From: Sphingomonas koreensis
GTDB taxonomy: Bacteria > Pseudomonadota > Alphaproteobacteria > Sphingomonadales > Sphingomonadaceae
Assembly (NCBI RefSeq): GCF_002797435.1
Contig: NZ_PGEN01000001.1
Span: 1,182,501 to 1,246,500, forward strand
Direction of reading: 5' to 3'
DNA: 64,000 bases
Part shown: piece by piece, positions 54,699 to 63,500 of the stretch
Layout: every line of letters begins with the position of its first letter
Position numbering within the stretch: the first letter of the stretch is position 1
Program-made: the position numbers and the translations under genes
Notes under the pieces: model-generated
What the model saw: only the letters and a program-made list of their open reading frames with translations
Told to the model about the DNA's origin: nothing
Database searches by the model: none

Positions 54699-56673
54699 GT
54701 GCTGTTTCAATCGCTTTCGCTTCGCGCCGCGCCGCGCCGCTGACGCTGGTCGCGCTGGTTCCGCTTCAGGCCGGGATGGCGGGGGCAGAGGCGCAGGAGC
54801 ATCATGGCGAGGAAGCCGAGGAGGGCGAGGAAATCGTCGTCCAGGCGACGCGCACCGGGCGGCGGGTGCAGGACGAGCCGATCCGCGTCGACGTGATCAA
54901 TCGCGAGGAGATCGAGGAAAAGCTCCTCATGACGCCCGGCAACATCGCGATGCTGGTGAGCGAGACGCCGGGGGTGCGGGTGCAGGTAACCTCGCCCGCA
55001 TTGGGCGCGTCGAATGTGCGGATGCAGGGGCTGAAGGGCCGCTACACCCAGATCCTCGCCGATGGGCTGCCGCTCTATGGCGGGCAGACGCCGTCGATCG
55101 GGCTGTTGCAGATTCCACCGACCGATCTGGGACAGGTCGAGGTGATCAAGGGCGCGGCATCGGCGCTGTACGGGCCGTCGGCGCTGGGCGGGGTAATTAA
55201 CCTCGTCTCACGCCGTCCGGGCAATGCAGCGCAGGGCGAGCTGCTGCTCAACGCCACCACGCGCGACGGACAGGATGTCACCGGCTATGCCGCGACGCCG
55301 CTGGGCGACGGGATGAGTGCATCGCTGACCGCGGTGTATAGCCGTCAGTCGCAGCAGGATCTGAACGGCGACGGCTGGGCAGAGATGCCAGGCTATGCAC
55401 GCTGGACCGCGCGCCCGCGGCTGTTCTGGGAGGGCGCAACGGGGACGAAGGCGCTGCTGACCTTTGGCGCGATGACCGAGCAGCGCGAGGGCGGTACGGT
55501 GCCCGGCCGCACAGCGCCCGACGGCGCGCCTTTCGTCCAGGCGCAGCACAGCGAGCGCTTCGACCTCGGGCTCACCGCGCAGACGCCGCTGGAGGGTGTC
55601 GGCACGCTGTATCTGCGCGCGTCGGGGGTGACCCAGTCGCACCGGCACCAGTTTGGCGCGGCGACCGAGCGCGACCGGCACCGAACGGGGTTTGCCGAGG
55701 TCTCGCTGGGGGGCGAAGCTGGGAAGGCGAACTGGCTGGTCGGCGCGGCATTCCAGGCCGATGGCTATCGATCGCGCGCTGCCGGCGTTCGACTATAGCT
55801 ATGCCGCGCCCGCGCTGTTCGTGCAGGGCGAGAACGAGGTCGCCGAGGCGCTGACGCTGGCGGCGAGCGCGCTGGGACGCGCACAGCGAATATGGTTCGC
55901 GCGTCAGCCCGCGGCTGTCGGCGCTGTACCGGCCCGGCCCGTGGACGATCCGCGCATCAGTCGGGCGCGGCTTCTACGCGCCGACGCCGCTGGTCGAGGA
56001 GATCGAGGCGAACGGGCTGTCGCGCGTGGCACCCTATGCGAAGCTCAAGGCCGAGACCGCCAATACCGCGTCGGTCGACTTCGGATATGCGAACGGGCCG
56101 ATCGAGGCGAATGTCAGCCTGTTCGCGTCGAACATCGACCGCGCGGTGCAACTGCGCGAACTGAGCGCGACCCGCGTCACGCTGGCCAATGCCGACGGGC
56201 TGACCAAAACCCGCGGGGTGGAGGTACTGCTGCGCTATCGCTGGGAAGCGTTCACGCTGACCGGCAGCTATGTCCATATCGATGCGACCGAGGCCGATCC
56301 CGATGCGGCGGGGCGCCGTCGCGTGCCGCTGACCCCGCGCAACACCGCCGGGCTGGTGGCGATGTGGGAGAAACACGGCAAGGGGCGGATCGGGGTCGAA
56401 GCCTATTACACCGGCATCCAGTCGATCGACGACAATCCCCGGCGCACGCGCAGCCGGCCCTATGTCGAGTTGGGGCTGATGGGTGAGCTGGTGCTGGGCA
56501 AGGTGAGCCTGTTCGTCAACGCCGAGAATCTGCTCGATGTGCGCCAGACGCGCTGGGACACGGTGCTGCTCCCGCAGCGCGCGCCGGTCGGCAGCTGGAC
56601 GGTCGACGCATGGGCGCCGAGCGACGGACGAGTGATCAACGGGGGGATACGGTTCCGCTTCGGCGGGGCGTGA
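54699..56673 (+). pseudogene. TonB-dependent receptor, three frame changes
   Basis: The main plug frame (GEEIVVQATRTGRRVQDEPI, QVEVIKGAASALYGPSALGG) runs to about 55775. LPAFDYSYAAPALFVQGENE continues in another frame to ~55870, and SEYGSRVSPRLSALYRPGPW ... GGIRFRFGGA in a third to 56673. At the 5' end a GTG-initiated signal peptide (LFQSLSLRAAP) is out of frame with its continuation LTLVALVPLQAG because GCGCC occurs three times (54724-54738); two copies would join them. The joined receptor would be ~650 residues, near a CDF transporter and MerR gene, so metal import or export is the likely context. Confidence 0.75.
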
Positions 56674-57295
56674 CCTGACCCGAGCGCAGCTCGGCGAGCG
56701 CCTGACGGATGATCTGCCACCCGCCCGAGATGCCGAGACCGGCTAGCACCAGCGCGACCGCGATGTCGGGCCAGGCCGTGCCGGTGCCGAACACGCCGAA
56801 TGCCGCGGCTACCACGGCAATGTTGCCGATGGCGTCGTTGCGCGAGCAGATCCAGACCGAGCGGCGATTGGCGTCGCCCTCGCGATGGCGCCAGAGCATC
56901 AGCGCGCAGACGAGGTTGGCGACTAGCGCGACCACCCCGATGATGCCCATCGTCTCGGCGCCGGGTAGGGTGTTGTTCATCGCCATCCAAACCGTGCTTG
57001 CGAGTACCCAGCCGCCAAGCAGCAGCAGCGACCCGCCCTTGGCCAGTGCCGCACGGGCGCGCCAGCGGAGCGCGAGGCCGGAGACCCCGAGGCTGATCGC
57101 GTAGTTGGCCGCGTCGCCAAGAAAGTCGAGCGCGTCGGCCTTGAGCGCTGCCGAGTGCGCGGCGACGCCTGCGACGATCTCGACCGCGAACATCGCCGCG
57201 TTGATCGCCAGTGCGGTCCACAGCACGCGGCGCCAGGCGCGATCTTCAGCCTGGCCAACCGAAGCCTCACCTCCACCGCAGCAACCGCCAGCCAT
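56636..57295 (-). CDS. Cation diffusion facilitator (CzcD-like) metal transporter
   Basis: 219-residue inner-membrane protein with four to six hydrophobic segments. The N-terminal MAGGCCGGGE has paired Cys for metal binding, and the family motif is in the second helix (ALKADALDFLGDAANYAISL). It is shorter than CzcD (~300) and lacks the C-terminal cytoplasmic domain. Predicted role: efflux of a divalent metal such as Zn, Co or Cd. It is divergent from the MerR gene and preceded by a MerR-type promoter; its 3' end overlaps the convergent TonB receptor by 38 bp. Confidence 0.85.
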   Translation of the reverse strand: MAGGCCGGGEASVGQAEDRAWRRVLWTALAINAAMFAVEIVAGVAAHSAALKADALDFLGDAANYAISLGVSGLALRWRARAALAKGGSLLLLGGWVLASTVWMAMNNTLPGAETMGIIGVVALVANLVCALMLWRHREGDANRRSVWICSRNDAIGNIAVVAAAFGVFGTGTAWPDIAVALVLAGLGISGGWQIIRQALAELRSGQVTPRRSGTVSPR

Positions 57296-57326
57296 GTCGT
57301 AACCCTCGAAATCAACGGACGGACAG

Positions 57327-57358
57327 CTATATGGAGGCTGTAGTAACTATAGGGTCAA
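57327..57358 (-). promoter_or_regulatory. MerR-type promoter of the CDF gene
   Basis: On the minus strand TTGACC (57358-57353), a 20-bp spacer with the dyad CTATAGTTACTACAG, then ATATAG (57332-57327). The dyad is the pattern of MerR/CadR/PbrR-type operators. It lies between the MerR gene and the CDF gene. Confidence 0.75.
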
Positions 57359-57368
57359 GACCATCGCA

Positions 57369-57764
57369 TTGACGATCGGCGATCTGGCCAAGGCGACCGG
57401 TACCAAGGTCGAGACAGTGCGCTATTATGAGAAGATCGGTCTGCTGCCCAAGCCCCCGCGTACCGGCGGAAACTAGTGGGATTATGGCCAAGCCGAGCTT
57501 GGGCGACTGTCGTTCATCGGCCGCGCCCGTGACCTCGGGTTTTCACTTGATCAGGTGCGGGCGCTGCTCAGGCTGTCCGACGACAGGAGCCATGATTGTG
57601 CCGGGATCGACCGGATCGCCGAGGCGCATCTGCTGGAGGTCGACCGCAAGCTCGCCGACCTCAAGGCGCTGCGGCGCGAGCTCAAGGCCGTGATTGATTC
57701 CTGCGACGGTGGTATGATCGCTGAGTGCCGGATCGTTGAGGCGCTTGGTCCAAGGGCTGCTTAG
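57369..57764 (+). pseudogene. MerR-family metal regulator with internal stop
   Basis: From TTG at 57369 the frame reads LTIGDLAKATGTKVETVRYY ... PRTGGN, then TAG (57474-57476), then WDYGQAELGRLSFIGRARDL ... ending CDGGMIAECRIVEALGPRAA at 57764. The metal-type C-terminal Cys pair (CDGGMIAEC) is intact. The stop is in frame and falls in the HTH wing, so as given only ~35 residues are made. A neighbouring base also differs from expectation (YRDYG expected, stop-W-DYG seen). The promoters it should control are intact. Confidence 0.8.
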
Positions 57765-57786
57765 CGCCCTCATAGCGGTCATTTCA
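57761..57786. repeat. Dispersed intergenic repeat, copy 2
   Basis: TTAGCGCCCTCATAGCGGTC.. at 57761-57786, overlapping the MerR stop codon. It matches copies at 54547 and 58764. Confidence 0.6.
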
Positions 57787-57825
57787 CCGACGACTGAAGG
57801 CCCCGCGAGCTGACGTTCAATCAGC

Positions 57826-58152
57826 CTACTCTGGTTGAGAATCGAAGTTGGCTCGGAGGCCTTGCTCTACCTCGACGAACAGCTGGCTGGTTTGCTGCGG
57901 TATGCGCCCCTCGCGCTTGAACGCATCAATTTGATCCTTGTCATCCACCTCCCCATCCGCTGCGCGGTTCGACAATCGTCCTGACATGGCGGACCGCCGA
58001 TCAGCAAGCTTGCGGTCTGACTGCGCTTTCAGGACGGTCGCATAACCATTGGCAGCTTCGCGGATCACAGCGGCAATGCCTTCCAGTGTGCCTTTCCTGA
58101 TCAGCCACGGCGAAACCACCAGCCAAGGCAGAACGATCAGCCATTCGATCAT
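57826..58152 (-). CDS. Hypothetical protein with N-terminal membrane segment
   Basis: 108 residues from the ATG at 58152. Residues 1-18 are hydrophobic with three Trp (MIEWLIVLPWLVVSPWLI), then a soluble Lys/Asp/Glu-rich part (KLADRRSAMSGRLSNRAADG). It looks like a small membrane-anchored protein. No homologue recognised. Confidence 0.45.
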   Translation of the reverse strand: MIEWLIVLPWLVVSPWLIRKGTLEGIAAVIREAANGYATVLKAQSDRKLADRRSAMSGRLSNRAADGEVDDKDQIDAFKREGRIPQQTSQLFVEVEQGLRANFDSQPE

Positions 58153-58360
58153 CGCGCTCGCTCCACAACCATCACCCTCCCGTGCACCGCCAGTATCGGC
58201 GCTCAAAAATCGAGTGATTCGAGCATGGGCGCGGCCCTATTGTCTCGCGTGCAGACTGGGCTGGGAATCCCGATCTCACTTTTGTGGAAGTGCGACCTCT
58301 TGTGGTTTTCCGAGTGCCCGACTCGAATGGTCGTGACCTATTCGGCATTCCGCCGGTCCC

Positions 58361-58546
58361 TCAGAAGAGATTGAAGAACACTTGGCGCGGCGGACTCCCG
58401 ATCAGGTAGTTCAGGGTCACCCCGCGTCGCTCTAATGAGCTTCGCGCGCCCGTTGAACCAAGCTGTGACCAAGCTCGCCAGGCCGTCAACAGCACGCCGC
58501 CCGCCAGCATGAATGGTATCGCTTGAGATAGCATAAACAAACCCAC
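58361..58546 (-). CDS. Possible small membrane protein
   Basis: 61 residues with a hydrophobic helix (LFMLSQAIPFMLAGGVLLTA) and a short basic tail. An overlapping frame (58338-58559) is less convincing. Support is weak; composition and length are the only evidence. Confidence 0.25.
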   Translation of the reverse strand: MGLFMLSQAIPFMLAGGVLLTAWRAWSQLGSTGARSSLERRGVTLNYLIGSPPRQVFFNLF

Positions 58547-58559
58547 CCACGTTCAACAC

Positions 58560-59084
58560 TCAGTCGGCTCTACCTGCCCCGGATGGGGTGGTTACCGCCG
58601 TCAGCGCACAATCGTGCTTCGTTTCGTGGCAGGCGGGCCTGTTTCGATGGCCCTGAGGCATTGTGCAGGGGTTCTCGCGCCCGTCAAAATGCTCGCGGGG
58701 TTTATCATGTGGACGAGAGGCGCGTTATAGCGCCTTAAGTCTCGATTGTTGGGCGCATGGCAATTATGCGCCCTCATTGCTGCCATTCAGTTCGGTCCCG
58801 TGAAAGCCTGAAAGCGGTCTTTCGTTTAGCACCGACGAAGCAACTCCGACGCATCGAAGCAGACCACGGATGTTCCTCGCCCTCACTAGCTCTCGACCAA
58901 CAGACAGCTGTCGCTTCGCATGGCTCGCTTGAGTCAGGCCCGCCTGCTTTCATCGGCCGACAACATCCGCACCCTCGACCGCGTCGGAGGTCATATCACC
59001 TGACATTGGTGATCTTCGATATTGCGGCCGGACGAACGTTGGACGGCTCTGGACCGAAAGCAAAGCGCCGCTAGGATCGGGCGA
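58560..59084. other. Gap without recognised gene
   Basis: 525 bp. It contains the third copy of the intergenic repeat (58764-58789) and an AAGCGGTCTTTCGTTTAGC stretch (58811-58829) resembling AAGCGGTCGTTCAGTTAGC near 50876. No convincing coding frame on either strand. Confidence 0.5.
58764..58789. repeat. Dispersed intergenic repeat, copy 3
   Basis: TTATGCGCCCTCATTGCTGC.. at 58764-58789, aligned with copies at 54547 and 57761. Confidence 0.55.
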
Positions 59085-59282
59085 ATGGGGGACGAATCTC
59101 AATCCGTACCGGCGCTCGAGCCGCTAACCTATCATCGTGTGATCGTCGATCATCTCCGCGAGCACGAGCCTGAAATCTGGTCTTGGGGCAGATCGCGGCA
59201 AACGCGCGAGGAACAGGTGCAGGAAAAGCGTTCCTACCTGCTACGCGAAACCTACCGCCTCGACGTGACAGCGCATCCTTGA
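59085..59282 (+). CDS. Hypothetical protein, possibly truncated
   Basis: 65 residues from the ATG at 59085 (MGDESQSVPALEPLTYHRVI ... SYLLRETYRLDVTAHP). The composition is protein-like (alternating charged helix). The end (LRETYRLDVTAHP) stops abruptly, and I suspect a truncated N-terminal segment of a larger protein, perhaps a metallopeptidase. The gene lies 33 bp before the YcaQ-like gene. Confidence 0.4.
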   Translation: MGDESQSVPALEPLTYHRVIVDHLREHEPEIWSWGRSRQTREEQVQEKRSYLLRETYRLDVTAHP

Positions 59283-59315
59283 CGCGGTTCGCGGCGAGCG
59301 GTCAAGCAGGGCAAT

Positions 59316-60494
59316 GTGACAACATGCCTTTCACTCGAAGAAGCACGACGCATTGCTCTTGCAGCGCAGGGGTTCGGCATCCGGCGCTCCGAACAGCCAA
59401 TCGCGAACCATGTGCGAAGGACACTCGATCGCCTCGGGCTCTTTCAGATCGACAGCGTGAACGTGCTGACCAGGGCGCACTATCTGCCGGCCTTCTCACG
59501 GCTGGGATGTTACGATCATGCGATGATCGAGCGTGACGCTTGGGGCCCGAAGCGCCAGCGGCGTATGTTTGAATATTGGGCGCACGAAGCCTCCCTGCTC
59601 CCGCTCGACCTGCATCCCCTGCTGCGCTGGCGGATGGCCCGCGCCGAACGTGGCGAGATCGGTTACCAGGGATTGCGGCGGTTTGCGGTCGAACGGAGAG
59701 CCGAAGCGCAGGCGGTACTCGATCGCATAACCGCGGAGGGACCAATGGCCGCCGCGGACTTTGAAGACGGGTCAAGCAAGAGCGGATGGTGGGAATGGAG
59801 CCACACCAAGCACGCATTGGAATGGCTGTTCTGGGCGGGCAAGATCACGACCGCCACGCGCCGCGGGAGCTTCGCGCGGGTCTATGACCTGCCCGAGCGT
59901 GTGCTGCCCAGGGCCATTCTCGATCTGCCGACCCCGGATGCGGCAAGCGCGCAGCGTTCATTGATCGAACGCGGCGCCCGAGCGCTGGGCGTCGCAACCG
60001 CTGCAGACTTGCGCGACTATTATCGGCTCAAGCCCGAAGAGGCTGATCACGCCATCGCGGCCGAGGTGGAAGCGGGAACGCTAATCCCGGCCCGCGTCCA
60101 GGGCTGGAGTCAGAAGGCGTGGCTGCACCACAAAGCCCGCCTACCTCGCAGCGTGCGTGCCGGGTCATTGCTTGCCCCATTCGATCCCTTGATCTGGGAG
60201 CGCAGTCGCACCGAACGCCTATTCGGATTTCGCTACCGCCTCGAAATCTATGTGCCGCCGGACAAGCGCACCTACGGCTACTATGTCCTGCCCTTTCTCA
60301 TGAACGAGGCGCTCGTCGCGCGCGCAGATCTCAAGGCCGATCGCCAGGCCGGAATACTGCTCGCGCGTCGCGTGACCCTTGAGCCCGGCGCGCCTGCCGA
60401 GACCATTGAGCGACTGAATGTCGAACTGGACCGGCTCGCTACATGGCTTGGACTCGCTGGCGTTCGAGTTCGCGAGATTGTTCAGTTATCCTGA
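59316..60494 (+). CDS. YcaQ/AlkX-like DNA glycosylase
   Basis: 392 residues with a winged-helix DNA-binding fold of the HTH_42 family. FQIDSVNVLTRAHYLPAFSR carries the catalytic QxD motif (Gln44-Asp46), which distinguishes the AlkX subfamily from AlkZ (QxQ). These enzymes excise bulky or crosslinked bases. Conserved WEWSHTKHALEWLFWAGKIT and LLAPFDPLIWERSRTERLFG are present. GTG at 59316 is the start. Confidence 0.9.
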   Translation: MTTCLSLEEARRIALAAQGFGIRRSEQPIANHVRRTLDRLGLFQIDSVNVLTRAHYLPAFSRLGCYDHAMIERDAWGPKRQRRMFEYWAHEASLLPLDLHPLLRWRMARAERGEIGYQGLRRFAVERRAEAQAVLDRITAEGPMAAADFEDGSSKSGWWEWSHTKHALEWLFWAGKITTATRRGSFARVYDLPERVLPRAILDLPTPDAASAQRSLIERGARALGVATAADLRDYYRLKPEEADHAIAAEVEAGTLIPARVQGWSQKAWLHHKARLPRSVRAGSLLAPFDPLIWERSRTERLFGFRYRLEIYVPPDKRTYGYYVLPFLMNEALVARADLKADRQAGILLARRVTLEPGAPAETIERLNVELDRLATWLGLAGVRVREIVQLS

Positions 60495-60557
60495 GCTCAA
60501 GATAGCCGACCGCGGGCCGGCCGGGCGCCGTCCCGAAGTCGCCAGCGTTGGCGAATT

Positions 60558-63500
60558 TCAGAAGGCCAGACTGAGTGCGACGCGTGCCCCATGCTCGCGT
60601 GCACCGCTGCCCAGAAGGCCGCTATAGCCGATACGCAGGCTGAGCTTCTCGGTGACATCGGCGGTGACATTCACGTTCGCTACAGCGGCAAAGCGATCGA
60701 TCGTTGCAGAGCGTATGTCGAACGCCTGGCTTGGGGCCGCTGCCAGTGCGATCGCCGGGCTCGGTGCGCGGTCGCCAAAGGCAGCGCGTAGCCCGACATT
60801 CCCGCCCAGTCGGATGTCGCTCGTTTCTCCGCGGACCAGCGGCACCTCGCCACGCAGGCCCAATTCGCCGATGCCGAGCACGCTTTTCTGCGTGCCCACC
60901 ATCAGCGTCGCCGGCCCGCCACGCTCCACAAAGCGACCGAAGGTCACCCGGCTTGCGCTGCCGGCCAGATAGTGTTCGACAAAGCTGTTCGCGCCGGTCT
61001 CGAACCGGTAGCTGAGCTCGCTGAGGGTCTGGAGCATCACCCCCCGGGCCTTGCCGCGCACGCTGGTGATGAGCCCGGGCACCACGATCGTGCGCTCTGC
61101 CTTGAGGTCGAGCACCGAGACCGTCGCGGCGGTACGGACCCGCCAGCCGCCGATTACGGCACCGGCATAGACGCCGCCGCCCGTCCACTCGATCGTCGCG
61201 TGGCTGCCACGCGCCGGGGCGGGCACGGTGATGCTGGTATATTGGCCCAGTACCCCGGCACGCCATGAGCCCTCCGCGGTCGCATCGCCGGTATCGATGC
61301 CCATCAGGAAGCCCTTGCGGTCGATGTCATAGCCGGCGGCGTTGCCATCGCTGCTCACGTTGCCCCAGCTGCCGATCGCCTGTCCCCAGGCGCTGTTGCC
61401 CGAAAGCCCCATGGCCGCGGCGTCGCCCAGCCGGCTCACCACCGCTTCGCGCACCACGCGCTCGTCCTCAAGCGCGGCGCGCGTGGCATCGGCATAGATT
61501 TCGCCGGAGAGCTGATCGAGCGCCGCCGGAATTGCGGCCGGCGACAGACTGTACAGCGCGCTCAGCGGGGTCGGATCATAGCCGCCGGTCATCACCGCCG
61601 CATCGATGCGCCCAATCGTGCTCGCCTGATTATAGGTGAGCGGCACACCGGTGCCGAGCACCGCCGAGAGCTGGTTCGGCGCAAGGAACAACTGCACCTC
61701 GTTGGCCGTGTAGATGATCTTTGGACGGTAGATGAGGCCGAAGCTGCTGAGGTTTGCGACGGTGAACGTGCCGCTCACCCCGGCATCGGCGCGGAGCAGC
61801 ACATAGGTGCTGTTGAACGCATAGGTGCCGCCCAGATTGATGATTTGCAGCGTGCCGCCCAGTGCCGCCGTTCCCGTTGCCTGGATGCGGTCGCTGCCGC
61901 TGGCGTGAACCTCGGCCGCGAACAGCGAGCCCGTCTGGAACAGGACATTGCCGGTGACATTGAGGGTGCCGACGCTGTTACCCGGCGCGATCGTGCCGCC
62001 GCTCTGGGCGACGAGGCCGCCGGCCGTGCCGGTGCCGCTCAATGTCGCGCCGTTGCTCACTGTGATGACAGAGCGCGAGAGCAGGCCGTTGAGCGCCAGC
62101 CCGCCGCCGATCACGTTCGTCGGGCCCGTGAAGGTCGCGCTGTTGCCGACCAAGTTGAGCATGCCAGCGCCGGTCTTCTCGAACGCGCCCGCGCCCGAAA
62201 GGCTGCCGCCATAGGCGCCGGTGCTGGTCTGGGCGAACTCCAGCGTGCTGTTGATCTGGATCGCGCCCTGAAGCGAGGCGGTGTCGCCGCGCAGGCGCCC
62301 GGTCGAGACGAGTGTGCCACCGGTATAGCTGTTCGCGCCGGTCAATGTGGTTGTCCCGGCGCCCGCCTGGACGAAGCCGCCGGTGCCCGACACGGCGTTA
62401 GAGAGCGTCACCGCGTCGCTGCGGCTGACCACCAGCAGGCCGTTGTTGATGATCGCGCCGGCAAGCGAGCCGGCGGCGCCGCCGGTCCCGATCTGCAGCG
62501 CGCCGCCCGAGATGGTCGTGCCGCCGCTGTGAGTCGCCGTGCCGGTCAGCACCAGCGTGCCGGTGCCGGTCTTGGTCAGGCTGCCGGTCCCGGAGACAGT
62601 ACCGCCATAGGACGAATTGCCGTTGCCGTTGCCGATCGTCAGCGCACCGGTACCCAGATTGATCGCGCCCGCTCCGCTGAGCGTCTCCAGCGATACGCCG
62701 AAGCCGGCAAGATCAAGGGTCCCCGTCCCGTCCTGTTGCAGCGCGGCGATCGTTGCGGCGCCGGTGAAAGTCGCCGCGCCGTTGTTGATCATGCCGTTGC
62801 CGATCGTGCCGGCCAGCGACGCAGTGCCGTTGTTGAGCAGTCCGCCAGCAAGCGTGCCGGTGCTGGTGAGCATAGCGTCGTTCCGCACCATGCCGGCCAC
62901 GGTGCCGGCATTGGTGAAGTTCGCCTGATTGAGCACCGCGCCCGCGAGGCTGCCGGTCGCGCTCACTGCCAGCGTGCCGCCCGCCACCGTCGTGGTGCCG
63001 GTATGGCTGTTTGCGCCGGTCAGCGTGACGCTGCCCGTGCCGGCCTTGATCAGGCCGCCGCTACCGGTGATGCTGCCGCCGAAGCTGGATATACCGCCGC
63101 CGTTCAGCGTGAGCGTCGCCCCGCCCGTAAGGACCGTGCCCGCCCCGGTAAGGCTGCCGATGCTCGTGCTGAAGCCATTCAGGTAGAAGCTGCTGCCGGC
63201 CGTCTGGGTCACCGTTCCGATACCGCTGGTGCTGCCGACCAGGCCCATGACGCCGTTGTTGGTCACCGCACCGGTCAGTGTGCCCGCGATCGCGGCGGTT
63301 CCGCTATTGCTCAGCCCGCCCGCCAGCGTGCCGGTACTGTAGAGATCGCCGGTGTTGGTCACCAGGCCGTTCACCCGTCCGGCATTCTCGAAATTCGCGT
63401 TGTTGTGCACCGCGCCCTGAAGTTCGCCGGTGCTGGCGAGCATGAGCGTGCCCGCGCTGATCGTGGTGATCCCGGTATAGCCGCTGGCGCCGGTCAGCGT

